NCBI GenBank assembly: GCA_049366815.1
Contig: JBMNCO010000161.1
Span: 1-64,000 of the forward strand
Length of the DNA: 64,000 bases
Origin: CAYNYM01 sp049366815
GTDB lineage: Bacteria; Desulfobacterota; DSM-4660; Desulfatiglandales; HGW-15
Reading direction: 5' to 3'
In this document: piece after piece, positions 55,473 to 63,822 of the stretch
Layout: each line of letters begins with the position of its first letter
Position numbering within the stretch: position 1 is the first letter of the stretch
The notes under the pieces: model-generated
The model's database searches: none
What the model was told of the DNA's origin: nothing
Seen by the model: the letters and a program-made list of their open reading frames with translations, nothing else
Made by a program: the position numbers and the translations under genes

Positions 55473-56444
55473 CTACTTTTCCAACTGTGCCTTCATAGCC
55501 GCTACGACCTTAAAAAGGTCCTCTACAACCCCATAATCGGCAACACGAAAAATGGGGGCTTTTTTGTCCTTATTCACGGCAATGACCGTCCCTGCCCCGC
55601 TTATTCCGGCCACGTGCTGGAATGCGCCGCTGATGCCAAGAGCCAAATAGACCTTTGGTTTCACCGATTTTCCCGATGTACCCACCTGATGGTAACTGGG
55701 CAACCAGTTCTTGTCCACGATGGGACGGGAACATGCGATCGTTCCTCCCAAAAGCTCGGACAATTCCTTTACCGCGGCAATTTTTTCCTCTTCCCCAATT
55801 CCCCTGCCGATCGAAACCAGCAATTCCGCCTGACTGATATCCACGTCCCCGGCCGCCGTATCCACAAATTCGACAAACTGTTTTCGGGCCTCCGGCAGAT
55901 CAACGGGCAGATCCTTGATGACCAGTTCTCCCTGACGCTCGGGCGTGTCTTCAGGGGGGATAAAGCAACCCGGTCGGATCGAGAATAAATAACCTGCGGA
56001 TTCTCGCGGGCGGACCTTTGAAAAGACTTTTCCGCTGAAAATCTGTCGAATACCGCGAGGAGGACCCTCTTCCATGACGATATTCACACAGTCGCTCACC
56101 AGAGGGTATCCGGTCTTGATCGAAAGGGCGGGAGCCAGATCCATTCCCCATGAGGTGTGCCCCATCAAAATCATATAAGGGCCTTCCTCCTGAATAAGGC
56201 TGTAAAGGACTTCCTTGTTGAGGTCCGCGCTGAAATTTTGAAGTCGATCATCCTGAAAGGATATAACCCTGTCGGCACGCGAGGTCAGTGAATTTCCAAG
56301 GGCCTGATCCTTGCCCCCCAACACGACAGCCGTCAAGGTGTGAGCTCCTTCACTGCAAAGCTCTCCGGCCTTAAAAAGCATTTCAAAAGTTATGTCCCGC
56401 ACTATACCTTCCCGGTGTTCTACCACCACAAATATCGAGCTCAT
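55473..56444 (-). CDS. etfA: Electron transfer flavoprotein alpha subunit 1
   Basis: EtfA of 323 residues. The N-terminal domain (SSIFVVVEHREGIVRDITFEML) pairs with EtfB. The C-terminal FAD domain carries CSRPIVDKNWLPSYHQVGTSGKSVKPKVYLALGISGAFQH and VAVNKDKKAPIFRVADYGVVED. It takes electrons from the acyl-CoA dehydrogenases and passes them to the membrane Fe-S protein in this cluster. The gene begins immediately after the etfB stop codon (no gap), so translation is coupled. Acyl-CoA dehydrogenase 1 follows after about 130 nt. Confidence 0.95.
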   Translation of the reverse strand: MSSIFVVVEHREGIVRDITFEMLFKAGELCSEGAHTLTAVVLGGKDQALGNSLTSRADRVISFQDDRLQNFSADLNKEVLYSLIQEEGPYMILMGHTSWGMDLAPALSIKTGYPLVSDCVNIVMEEGPPRGIRQIFSGKVFSKVRPRESAGYLFSIRPGCFIPPEDTPERQGELVIKDLPVDLPEARKQFVEFVDTAAGDVDISQAELLVSIGRGIGEEEKIAAVKELSELLGGTIACSRPIVDKNWLPSYHQVGTSGKSVKPKVYLALGISGAFQHVAGISGAGTVIAVNKDKKAPIFRVADYGVVEDLFKVVAAMKAQLEK

Positions 56445-57224
56445 CTAATTCACCACCCCCTTTTCTGTGAGGATTTTAATGAGTTTTTCCGCTACAGCAG
56501 AGGGATCCCCCTCCAACATTTCTGCACCGGCGGTCTCGGGCGGAAGGAAAAGCTCTTCCACAACAGTCATGGGGATGAGATCCTCGGGCGGCATTTTGAG
56601 ATCTTCCAGGTTTAACACACGAAGCTCTTTCTTGCGCGCCTTTCTTATGCCCATAATCGAAACGTAGCGGGGCTCATTGATGCCGGTCTGAATGCTCAAA
56701 ACAGCGGGGCAAGAGAGCTTCGATAATTCATCGATCCCACCTTCCAGTTCCGAGCGGACAGTCAGGTTGTATCCATCAAGTTCAAGGTTGGTGACGACAG
56801 CGGCATGGGCCGCGTCGAGGCACTGGGCCAACATGATACCCACCATCCCACAGTTGTCGTCATCGGCCTGCACCCCGGTGAACACCAGATCCGGCCCCAA
56901 ATCCTCAATGACATGAGCCAGGATTTTTGCAATTACAAAACCATCCAGATCCAGTTTCCCCGGGTCAATTCGAACGGCCCTGTCCGCGCCCATGGCCAGG
57001 GCCCTTCTGAGGACCTCATCATCGTCCTCGCCCCCTATGGTAACGGCGGTCACTGTTCCTCCGAACTTCTCCTGCAGTGCAACCGCCTCTTCAACGGCAT
57101 AATTGTCCCAGTCATTCACCACATAGGCCAACGTATCTCTCTTAATGTCCCTTTTGGACGCATCAATCTCAAGGTCCACTTCCTGTGTCATGGGGACCCG
57201 TTTGACACAGACGACGATATCCAT
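56445..57224 (-). CDS. etfB: Electron transfer flavoprotein beta subunit 1
   Basis: EtfB of 259 residues, usual length. The start MDIVVCVKRVPMTQEVDLEID, then DWDNYAVEEAVALQEKFGGTVTAVTIGGEDDDEVLRRALAMGADRAVRI and VFTGVQADDDNCGMVGIMLAQCL with IQTGINEPRYVSIMGIRKARKKEL are classic EtfB. It binds AMP or FAD in the shared nucleotide site. A GGAGG ribosome site lies 8 nt upstream and the gene follows the Fe-S oxidoreductase stop by 12 nt. I could not decide from sequence whether the pair is of the simple or the electron-bifurcating type. Confidence 0.95.
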   Translation of the reverse strand: MDIVVCVKRVPMTQEVDLEIDASKRDIKRDTLAYVVNDWDNYAVEEAVALQEKFGGTVTAVTIGGEDDDEVLRRALAMGADRAVRIDPGKLDLDGFVIAKILAHVIEDLGPDLVFTGVQADDDNCGMVGIMLAQCLDAAHAAVVTNLELDGYNLTVRSELEGGIDELSKLSCPAVLSIQTGINEPRYVSIMGIRKARKKELRVLNLEDLKMPPEDLIPMTVVEELFLPPETAGAEMLEGDPSAVAEKLIKILTEKGVVN

Positions 57225-57236
57225 AAACCATACCTC

Positions 57237-59276
57237 CTATAATTTTGAGATAAAGAATTCCATCAAATCAATGACCTTCATCTGTTCTTCCAGGCCGTCG
57301 GTTTTGATGGCGTCTTCAAAATGAATGAGGCAAAAGGGGCAGGCCGTCACGATCACGTTCGCCCCGACCTCGCGGGCCATTCCAAGACGCATGGAGGCCA
57401 TCCTCATTTCTTCCTGTTCTATTTCATGCCAGAGCATGATATCCCCGCCGCCGCAACAAAAGCTCCTGTCCCTTGAGCGGGCCATTTCCACCAGATTAAG
57501 ACCCGGAATCGACCGCAGTATCCTGCGCGGTTCCTCATACACACCGTTGTGCCGACCCAGATAGCAGGGATCGTGATAGGTATAAACCTCACTTTTTTCC
57601 ACGCCTTTTTCCGGCCTCAATCGTCCACTTGCAACCAAAGAGGCAAAAAACTGTGTATAGTGGAAAACGTCAAAGTCCCCGGGATAGTCCTTTTTAAGCG
57701 TGTTGAATGCGTGTGGATCGGTGGTCACGATGCGATTGAACTGGATCCCCTTCAGGGTCTCCATGTTCTCCTCCACCAGGAGTTGAAAAAGGCCCTCTTC
57801 CCCCATGCGGCGCACCTGATGGCCGGAATCCTTTTCCAGTGGCCCAAGAATCCCGAAATCGATACCGGCACGATTGAATCCCTGGACGATGGCCCGGGCA
57901 ACGACTTGAGCCGCCGGGTCGTAAGAGGCATAGCCGTCCACAAAGTACAGGACATCCACTTCATCACCCTCATCAAGGAGCCTCACGGGAGGAACGTCTT
58001 CCAACTCATCCAGCCATGCACCCCGCTTTGCCGCCGGCTTTCCAAAGGGATTCCCTGTCTTTTCAACCTGCATCAGGACCGTGTTGAAGGTCTTGGGGTT
58101 CTGCGCAGTCTCGATCAGATGACGGCGCATATCGACAATCTTGTCGATATATTCGATAAAGACCGGACACTCTTCTTCACAGGCCCCGCATGTGGTACAG
58201 GACCACAATTCCTCGAAGGAGACAATGTCCCCCAGCATGGTCACCTCTTCCTCCCTCACCTTGATATCGGCATTCTGAGAAAAAACGGGGTACTTGCGGT
58301 AGGCATGGTCTCTTAAATTGAGCGTGAGCAATTTCGGCGAAAGGGGTCTGCCGACCATATTGGCCGGACAATTGTCGGAACAGCGCCCACACTCGGTGCA
58401 GGTGAAGAAATCGAGCATATGCTTCCAGGTAAATTCTTCAACGTTCCCGACTCCCAGGCTTTCAAGCTCTTCGATATCTTTGACACCCCACCGCGCCGGC
58501 TTGATGCCTCCCTTATTCAGGTTACGGAGAAATACATTCGGGAGCGCCGTGATGACATGGAAGTGCTTGGCCTGGGGCAACAGATTGAGGAAAAAGAAAA
58601 AGGCCAGGAGGTGCAGCCAATAGGTCAGGTGGTGGATGCCTTGTAGGGTAGGGATGCCGGCCCCGGCCAGGACAGCAGACGCAAACCGGGTCGCGGGAAG
58701 CCATCCGGGTGCGGCATCATTCGGGTTGGATAAAAGATGCGCACTCCCTTCAAAAAAGATGTCCGTGACCATAAGGAAGAAGATCAGGAAAAGCACCAGG
58801 TAGGCCTCGCCGGTATGGCTGCCCTCATATCGAGCGGGTTTAAGAATGGCCCGTCGAAGAAACGCCCATATACAGGCAACGATCACGATCAATTCAAAGA
58901 TATCTTTGAGACTGTTGTAAAATATTCCAAATCCACCCTGCAAAAGGGGACGAAAAATCGGGATATGGAGTCCCTGGGTCACCAGGTCCATGGAACGCAG
59001 GCCGAGGACTACAAAGCCCCAGAAGATCATAATGTGGATCACACCCGCCCAAAGGTAACGGGGCTGTCGCTTCTGGATAATACCGAATTTGATGAGATCA
59101 ACCACCCGTTTCCCTACACTGTTCCAACGGGGATCTGATTGGGCCGATTTCAGCAGCACATACCGGCGATAGATGATGTAGCAGAAAAGACCTACACCAA
59201 CCAGAAAAATGAACCATGCAATAAGGTATCCGGGTATTCCAACGTACTTGGCAGCAGCGGGGTGTACGGGCAACAT
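57237..59276 (-). CDS. Membrane Fe-S ETF:quinone oxidoreductase (EtfD/EMO type)
   Basis: 679-residue membrane protein linking Etf to the quinone pool. Five N-terminal helices (about 14-40, 76-98, 122-145, 157-178, 213-235) resemble the NarI-type cytochrome b part. Two [4Fe-4S] ferredoxin-like sites follow (CTECGRC-x3-C from C293; CTTCGAC-x3-C from C360). Two CCG (HdrD-type) domains come next. The second is intact (HDPCYLGR and CCGGGD at C607-C608). The first is degenerate: the cysteine positions read D447-G448 and D483-S484. The layout matches the DUF224/EMO proteins proposed to oxidise Etf in syntrophic and mycobacterial systems. It lies between the TetR regulator and etfBA, so it is very likely their electron outlet. 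GGAG lies about 10 nt before the ATG. Confidence 0.88.
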   Translation of the reverse strand: MLPVHPAAAKYVGIPGYLIAWFIFLVGVGLFCYIIYRRYVLLKSAQSDPRWNSVGKRVVDLIKFGIIQKRQPRYLWAGVIHIMIFWGFVVLGLRSMDLVTQGLHIPIFRPLLQGGFGIFYNSLKDIFELIVIVACIWAFLRRAILKPARYEGSHTGEAYLVLFLIFFLMVTDIFFEGSAHLLSNPNDAAPGWLPATRFASAVLAGAGIPTLQGIHHLTYWLHLLAFFFFLNLLPQAKHFHVITALPNVFLRNLNKGGIKPARWGVKDIEELESLGVGNVEEFTWKHMLDFFTCTECGRCSDNCPANMVGRPLSPKLLTLNLRDHAYRKYPVFSQNADIKVREEEVTMLGDIVSFEELWSCTTCGACEEECPVFIEYIDKIVDMRRHLIETAQNPKTFNTVLMQVEKTGNPFGKPAAKRGAWLDELEDVPPVRLLDEGDEVDVLYFVDGYASYDPAAQVVARAIVQGFNRAGIDFGILGPLEKDSGHQVRRMGEEGLFQLLVEENMETLKGIQFNRIVTTDPHAFNTLKKDYPGDFDVFHYTQFFASLVASGRLRPEKGVEKSEVYTYHDPCYLGRHNGVYEEPRRILRSIPGLNLVEMARSRDRSFCCGGGDIMLWHEIEQEEMRMASMRLGMAREVGANVIVTACPFCLIHFEDAIKTDGLEEQMKVIDLMEFFISKL

Positions 59277-59347
59277 GACGCTTTATCTCCTCGAGAAGAA
59301 TTTCAACGTCCGCCCAAGGCGGAAACAAAACGATATCCAACAGCCGA

Positions 59348-59950
59348 TCACTCTTGCGTAGGAAGATGGTCTGCAACAACACCTTGGGTAAAAATTTCAA
59401 GAAATGATTCGGTCAATTCTTCCAGCCCGATCGTGCCCCCCTTGTGGTACCATTTAATGGTATGGACAACCATTCCAAAGAATGCGAATGTGGCGATTGT
59501 CGGGTGGATTTTCTTCATTTTGTTCTGTGCGCTCAATTCATTCAAAATAGACATGATCAGGTGCACGTATTCTCTTTGCTTCTTTGTGAGAACGAGACGA
59601 TAATTCTCGCTCAAGGCATGCATCTCGTTGGCCAATATGGTGAGACGATCACGATCGCCGGCATAGTAACGGATATAGTAGCTCAAGACCTTGCTCAGTT
59701 TCTCTTCGGGCGAGAGATCGGCGTTACAAATCTTTTTGAGAATTGCAAGGCCTTGATCCATGGTATCGTTCATCAGATCGTAGAGGATCTCTTCCTTGCC
59801 CTTGAAATAGTGATAGAGAGATGACTGGTTCATGCCCAAGGCCCGCCCTATCTCACGCATGGATGTCGCGTGGTACCCTTTTTCGGAAAAAAGACGGGCT
59901 ACGACCTGTCGAATCTCATCCACCTTGTGCGTCTTTTTCTGTTTGTCCAT
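59348..59950 (-). CDS. TetR-family regulator of the acyl-CoA oxidation cluster
   Basis: 200-residue TetR protein. The helix-turn-helix is HATSMREIGRALGMNQSSLYHYFKGKEEILYDLM (about 28-62); the C-terminal ligand domain is all-helical with no hint of the ligand, but acyl-CoA is the likely inducer given the operon. I take the ATG at 59950 (MDKQKKTHKVDEIR); the frame begins seven codons earlier at a TTG. It is the first gene of the cluster, with the Fe-S oxidoreductase 71 nt downstream. A palindrome at 59974-59985, just before the start, should serve as its own operator. Confidence 0.9.
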   Translation of the reverse strand: MDKQKKTHKVDEIRQVVARLFSEKGYHATSMREIGRALGMNQSSLYHYFKGKEEILYDLMNDTMDQGLAILKKICNADLSPEEKLSKVLSYYIRYYAGDRDRLTILANEMHALSENYRLVLTKKQREYVHLIMSILNELSAQNKMKKIHPTIATFAFFGMVVHTIKWYHKGGTIGLEELTESFLEIFTQGVVADHLPTQE

Positions 59951-59973
59951 GATGATGAGTGCCCCAATCAAAC

Positions 59974-59985
59974 GAACGATTGTTT
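59974..59985. promoter_or_regulatory. Candidate autoregulatory TetR operator
   Basis: GAACGATTGTTT, within CAAACGAACGATTGTTTAA, is an imperfect palindrome centred about 30 bp before the TetR start. It resembles GAACGATCTTTC before the acyl-CoA ligase at 10.7 kb and the GAACGATCGTTC core of fatty-acid-degradation TetR sites. Confidence 0.45.
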
Positions 59986-60463
59986 AATCACTTACCATCA
60001 AGTTTTCGCCGTGTCAATCCCTATTTTTGAAAAAAATAAAGGCGATTAATCGTGAGGAGCGAGTGGGTTGAGAAAGACAGGCCAATCTCAGGGATGCCGG
60101 TTCAGGATTCTGCGGAAAGGCTTTTAAACGGAGAGAGACAGTCCTTTGAGACCTCATTTTATAGACGAACATGAAAGGTTTGTTGAATTTTTGGCGTGCG
60201 TAACAGGTCCATTCTTTGCTCTGGACACAATTTGATCAGCTACTTGGCAGCGCAACACGGTCATCGACACGTAGACCACCACCTTGGCAGCGGAAAGCGG
60301 GAGGTGCTGGATTTTCTCGAAGCGGGCGTATTTTGTGGCCCTGTTCAGGACGGATGAAGGGCCGAAATCCCGCAGGCGAAGGTCGCCACGAATGGCGGAA
60401 GGCGTGTGGTGAAGAGGACATAACGGCCCATGTTTGGAGCGCCACATTCTTTTTTGGACAAGA
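59986..60463. other. Intergenic region upstream of repeat copy 2
   Basis: Divergent from the TetR gene. A 97-codon minus-strand frame (60154-60447) has no ribosome site or recognisable family; I suspect degenerate DNA of unknown origin. No promoter was assigned apart from the TetR operator. Confidence 0.35.
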
Positions 60464-60766
60464 TTTTTTGTAACACTTTACGCTTTCGAAAATTACCCCA
60501 TTCCGGAGGGACCATGGGAATCTCTTTTCAAAAACGAAAAATCGGTGCCCGGATGTCCGCACAGGAACCAGGTTTCAAGCGGACGGAGCACCACCCGGGA
60601 AAAACCATGAAAATCAAGGCCTGATAGCACCTGACATAGGTCCGCCGTCCGCTTACGCTGCCCCGGACATGTTAGTCTTTTCCATGGGCCTTCGTTTTTA
60701 AAAAGAGACTCCCATGGTCCAAATTGCCGGGCTCTTTCAACCGGCTAAACTCATACGATTTTTTTA
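60464..60766. mobile_element. Palindromic MITE-like element, copy 2
   Basis: Second copy of the element at 37613-37915, with the same order of parts: shared outer edge (GTAACACTTTA), a 27-bp inverted repeat (60512-60538 and 60691-60717; 25 of 27 match), an inner GTCCGC/GCGGAC hairpin, and a matching right edge ending in CTAAACTCATAC. The sequences outside these borders are unrelated in the two places, which marks the element's limits. It lies between the two etf-acd clusters. The differences between copies include changes on both arms. Confidence 0.7.
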
Positions 60767-60845
60767 CAATATCGCCTCAAATGTTCAGGTGAACACTCCA
60801 CAATAAAGCGCATCTGTTCCGGAGTTGTATCCCGATCCGGCCCCC
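60767..60845. other. Short spacer after repeat copy 2
   Basis: Non-coding DNA between the repeat and the stop codon of acyl-CoA dehydrogenase 2. No terminator stem was seen after the gene. Confidence 0.35.
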
Positions 60846-61988
60846 TTATCCAAGAATTGAACGCGCTATGATGGTCTTTTCCATTTCCGTGGTGCCTTCA
60901 TAGATCTCCAGGATCTTGGCATCCCGGTACAGACGCTGGACCTTTTGCTCGTCAAAATAGCCGTAGCCCCCGTGCATCTGCAGGGCCGCATCAGCACAAC
61001 GCACCGCCGTATCCGCCGCAAACCATTTGGCCATGGCAATCAGTCCATGGTCGACAATGCCGTTATCCAAAGACCATGCCGCCTCGTAGTAAAGGTTCCG
61101 TGCCGCTCTGATCCGCGTGGCCATTTCGGCAATCTTGAACTGGGTCACCTGAAAGGATGCCAGAGGTCTGCCGAATTGCTCTCTCTCTTTCACATGGCGG
61201 ACAGACTCATTGAGTGCGGCCTGGGCGAGCCCCACCCCCTGTGCACTGATATGGCATCTGGTCCTGTTAAAAAAGGACATCAACTCATTAAACCCTTCAC
61301 CTTTCCTGCCTACCAGGTTCTTCAAGGGCGCTTTGACATTGGCAAGAGAGATTTCGGTTGTGTCCGAAGCGCGGATACCCAGCTTACCCTGCAGTTTCCT
61401 GGCCTTGAATCCCGCGCTGTCCGTGGGGACCATGATGAAGCTGTGGCGTTCGTGTCGGGAGGGGTTGTTGGGTTCGGTCTGGCAAAAGACGATCACATAT
61501 TTTGCCAGACTGCCGTTCGTAGCAAACATCTTACTGCCGGTGATGGCCCATTCGTCACCTTCCATAACGGCCTTTGTGGTCGCGCTCGTTACGTCGGAAC
61601 CGGCGTTCGGTTCCGTAATGGCTGTAGCAATGATAGCCTGTCCCGAGACCAATTGAGGAAGGACCTCCTCCTTCAACTCTTCGGACCCAAAGAGCAGTAA
61701 GAGTTCAGCGCCAAAGGTAGTGGAAAGAATGGCCTGACCTATTCCCGGCTCAACTGTCCAGAATTCCTCGGTGATCAAGGAGTGTTCGAGGTACCCCATG
61801 CCTGGCCCGCCATAGGCCTCATCGATAAACACACCCACGAAACCCAGTTGGCAGGCCTTCTTCCACAATTCCAGATCAAAGGTTTCCCCTCGATCAAATT
61901 CAAGCGCCCTGTCAGGAAACTCCCCTTGGGCAAACTTTCTGGCAGCCTTGGTGATATCCCGCTGCTCCTTGCTCAATCTAAATTCCAT
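60846..61988 (-). CDS. Acyl-CoA dehydrogenase 2
   Basis: Acyl-CoA dehydrogenase of 380 residues, a close paralogue of the one at 54.2 kb (most motifs are identical or conservative: TAITEPNAGSDVTSATTKAVMEGDEW, FQVTQFKIAEMATRIRAARNLYYEAAW, QMHGGYGYFDEQKVQRLYRDAKILEIYEGTTEMEKTII with the catalytic Glu of YEGT). Differences are concentrated at the substrate end, so another chain length or branched/aryl substrate is possible. I use the ATG at 61988 (AGGG 4 nt upstream), matching the start of the paralogue; the frame is open to 62039. It follows the second etfA by 67 nt. No terminator is seen downstream, where repeat copy 2 begins within 80 bp. Confidence 0.92.
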   Translation of the reverse strand: MEFRLSKEQRDITKAARKFAQGEFPDRALEFDRGETFDLELWKKACQLGFVGVFIDEAYGGPGMGYLEHSLITEEFWTVEPGIGQAILSTTFGAELLLLFGSEELKEEVLPQLVSGQAIIATAITEPNAGSDVTSATTKAVMEGDEWAITGSKMFATNGSLAKYVIVFCQTEPNNPSRHERHSFIMVPTDSAGFKARKLQGKLGIRASDTTEISLANVKAPLKNLVGRKGEGFNELMSFFNRTRCHISAQGVGLAQAALNESVRHVKEREQFGRPLASFQVTQFKIAEMATRIRAARNLYYEAAWSLDNGIVDHGLIAMAKWFAADTAVRCADAALQMHGGYGYFDEQKVQRLYRDAKILEIYEGTTEMEKTIIARSILG

Positions 61989-62055
61989 CTTTCCCTGATG
62001 ATCAATGGTGAACAAATGGAGATGGGGTCCTTTCAGCACGATGATTCAAAGGAGA

Positions 62056-63030
62056 TCAGGACCCTGAGGAGAATTTGTCCCTGAGCACGGGCAGAACCTG
62101 CATCAGGTCGGCGATGATGCCGTAATGGGCGAAACTGAAGATGGGCGCGCTGGAGTCCGTGTTCACAGCAATGATGGTCTCAGCCCCCTTCATACCCGCC
62201 TGGTGTTGATAGGCACCGCTAATTCCCAGGGCGATATATATCTTGGGTCGCACGGTCTTCCCGGATGTCCCCACCTGACGGCTCTTTGGGAGCCATCCTT
62301 CATCCGCCACCGGCCGTGAACAGGAAAGGGTGGCACCAATGGCATCCGCGAATTCCTGTACCACGGGAATGTTCTCCGGCTTACCGACCCCACGTCCCAC
62401 GGACACAAGGATATCTGCCGCTGTGATATCCACATCCTCCAGGGCTGCTTCAAGGTATTCGAGGAATCTGCGTCTCATGAGGCCGGAAATTTCCGGCGCC
62501 GCCATATATTCCTTTTCGGCCGATTTCGACTGTTCCCTTTCGGCATCGAATGAACCCGGCCGGACACTGATGAGGGTTTGATCCGACGGTTTCAGGGTCA
62601 GCCGCGAATGAATCTTCCCCCCATAGATCTGTCTTAGTACCTCCAGACCCTCTTCACCAAAGTGGACATCCACGCAGTCGGTCGCCAGGGGAATGGAGAG
62701 ACGGGTTGCCAGCGCAGGGGCCAAGTCCATTCCGATTGCCGTGTGACCGATCAGTATCAATCCGGGTTTTCTTTGGTAAATAATTGCTTCCAGTGTCCCG
62801 AGGTAGGGATCAGCGTCATACCGGGCCAGGGTTTCATCCTCCACCTGCAGGATCCGATCGCAGGCGCCCTTCAGGGCCTCCACAAGATGGGGGGCCTCGT
62901 GGCCCAGAAAGACCGTTGTTACGCCCAGGCCTTTTTCCCGGCCGATTCGGTTTGCGAGGGTCAGCATCTCAAAGGTGATCTCCCGCAACTCTCCCTGTCT
63001 GTGTTCCGCAAGCACAATAATCTCTTCCAT
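62056..63030 (-). CDS. etfA: Electron transfer flavoprotein alpha subunit 2
   Basis: EtfA of 324 residues, paralogous to the copy at 55.5 kb. EEIIVLAEHRQGELREITFEML and the FAD domain CSRPVADEGWLPKSRQVGTSGKTVRPKIYIALGISGAYQH with AVNTDSSAPIFSFAHYGIIADL are present. It starts directly after the etfB2 stop, as in the first set. With acyl-CoA dehydrogenase 2 it forms a second electron-transfer unit that lacks its own membrane Fe-S protein and probably shares the one at 57 kb. Confidence 0.95.
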   Translation of the reverse strand: MEEIIVLAEHRQGELREITFEMLTLANRIGREKGLGVTTVFLGHEAPHLVEALKGACDRILQVEDETLARYDADPYLGTLEAIIYQRKPGLILIGHTAIGMDLAPALATRLSIPLATDCVDVHFGEEGLEVLRQIYGGKIHSRLTLKPSDQTLISVRPGSFDAEREQSKSAEKEYMAAPEISGLMRRRFLEYLEAALEDVDITAADILVSVGRGVGKPENIPVVQEFADAIGATLSCSRPVADEGWLPKSRQVGTSGKTVRPKIYIALGISGAYQHQAGMKGAETIIAVNTDSSAPIFSFAHYGIIADLMQVLPVLRDKFSSGS

Positions 63031-63822
63031 CTAAGCCACGCCTCCTTTTTCCCGGATGATCCGGGCGGTCCTTTCACAAATTTCATCCAGGCTCCCCTCA
63101 AGGATCTCGGCGCCTTGACCGACGGGTGGCGGGGAAAGTCGCCAGGCAGCCACGCTGGAACCTTCAGGGCCGATTTCTTCCTCAGATAATTCAAGCGCCT
63201 CTGCATCCGTTTCTCTTATCTCGATTTTTCGCACACCCCGGATGCCGGCGATGGATACATAGCGTGGGTTATTGATTCCAGTCTGGATAGTCAACAGGGC
63301 CGGCAGGGGGACTTCCACCTTCTCCTGGGTATTTGATTCCAACTCCCGGATCACCGTCGCCCCGCCCTCTTTGATCTCGATTCCAACCACCAGGGCCGCG
63401 GAGGGGATTTTGAGGAATTCGGCCAGAATCAGCCCCACCTGTCCCCAGCCGTCATCAGAGGCCTGTGCACCCGTGAGAACAAGATCAAAGGATATGTCTT
63501 TCAGTGCCCTATAAAGCCCTCTCGCGATGCCGGCCGCGTCAGACGATTCAAAGTCTTCGCTGTCGATACGGACCGCTTCGTCCGCGCCCATGGCCAGTGC
63601 CTGCCTCAAGACATCTTCGCTGTCCTCATCTCCCAGGGTGACAACGGTTACCCTTCCTCCATGGGCCTCTTTGAGTCTGACGGCCTCCTCAACCGCGTAG
63701 TTGTCCCATTCGTTGATGTCAAACTCGAGGTCTTCCCGCTCGATGGCCAAACCGTCCTTGGTCACTTCGAGTTCAGCATCCGCCACTTCCGGGGTCTGTT
63801 TTACACATACTACGATGTTCAT
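63031..63822 (-). CDS. etfB: Electron transfer flavoprotein beta subunit 2
   Basis: EtfB of 263 residues. MNIVVCVKQTPEVADAELEV, EWDNYAVEEAVRLKEAHGGRVTVVTLGDED, ALAMGADEAVRI and LVLTGAQASDDGWGQVGLILAEFL with IQTGINNPRYVSIAGIRGVRKIEI are all typical. Its first gene position and the GGAGGTGA ribosome site 7 nt upstream mark the start of this transcript. Compared with copy 1, the loop after TGAQASDDG differs (GWGQV rather than NCGMV), which might reflect a partner difference. Confidence 0.95.
   Translation of the reverse strand: MNIVVCVKQTPEVADAELEVTKDGLAIEREDLEFDINEWDNYAVEEAVRLKEAHGGRVTVVTLGDEDSEDVLRQALAMGADEAVRIDSEDFESSDAAGIARGLYRALKDISFDLVLTGAQASDDGWGQVGLILAEFLKIPSAALVVGIEIKEGGATVIRELESNTQEKVEVPLPALLTIQTGINNPRYVSIAGIRGVRKIEIRETDAEALELSEEEIGPEGSSVAAWRLSPPPVGQGAEILEGSLDEICERTARIIREKGGVA

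Noticed and set aside
54887..55498. Long plus-strand frame opposite acyl-CoA dehydrogenase 1 (203 codons)
   Set aside because: Serine-rich shadow of a well-supported gene; several others like it lie opposite etf, GcvT-SHMT and ligase genes.
60154..60447. 97-codon minus-strand frame near repeat copy 2, considered as a transposase remnant
   Set aside because: No transposase motifs and no ribosome site; I could not link it to any family.
60512..60624. Short frames inside the palindromic repeat, including MGISFQKRK and MKIKA
   Set aside because: The longer frame differs between the two copies; only the first codons and a five-codon frame are shared, which fits sequence similarity rather than selection for protein.
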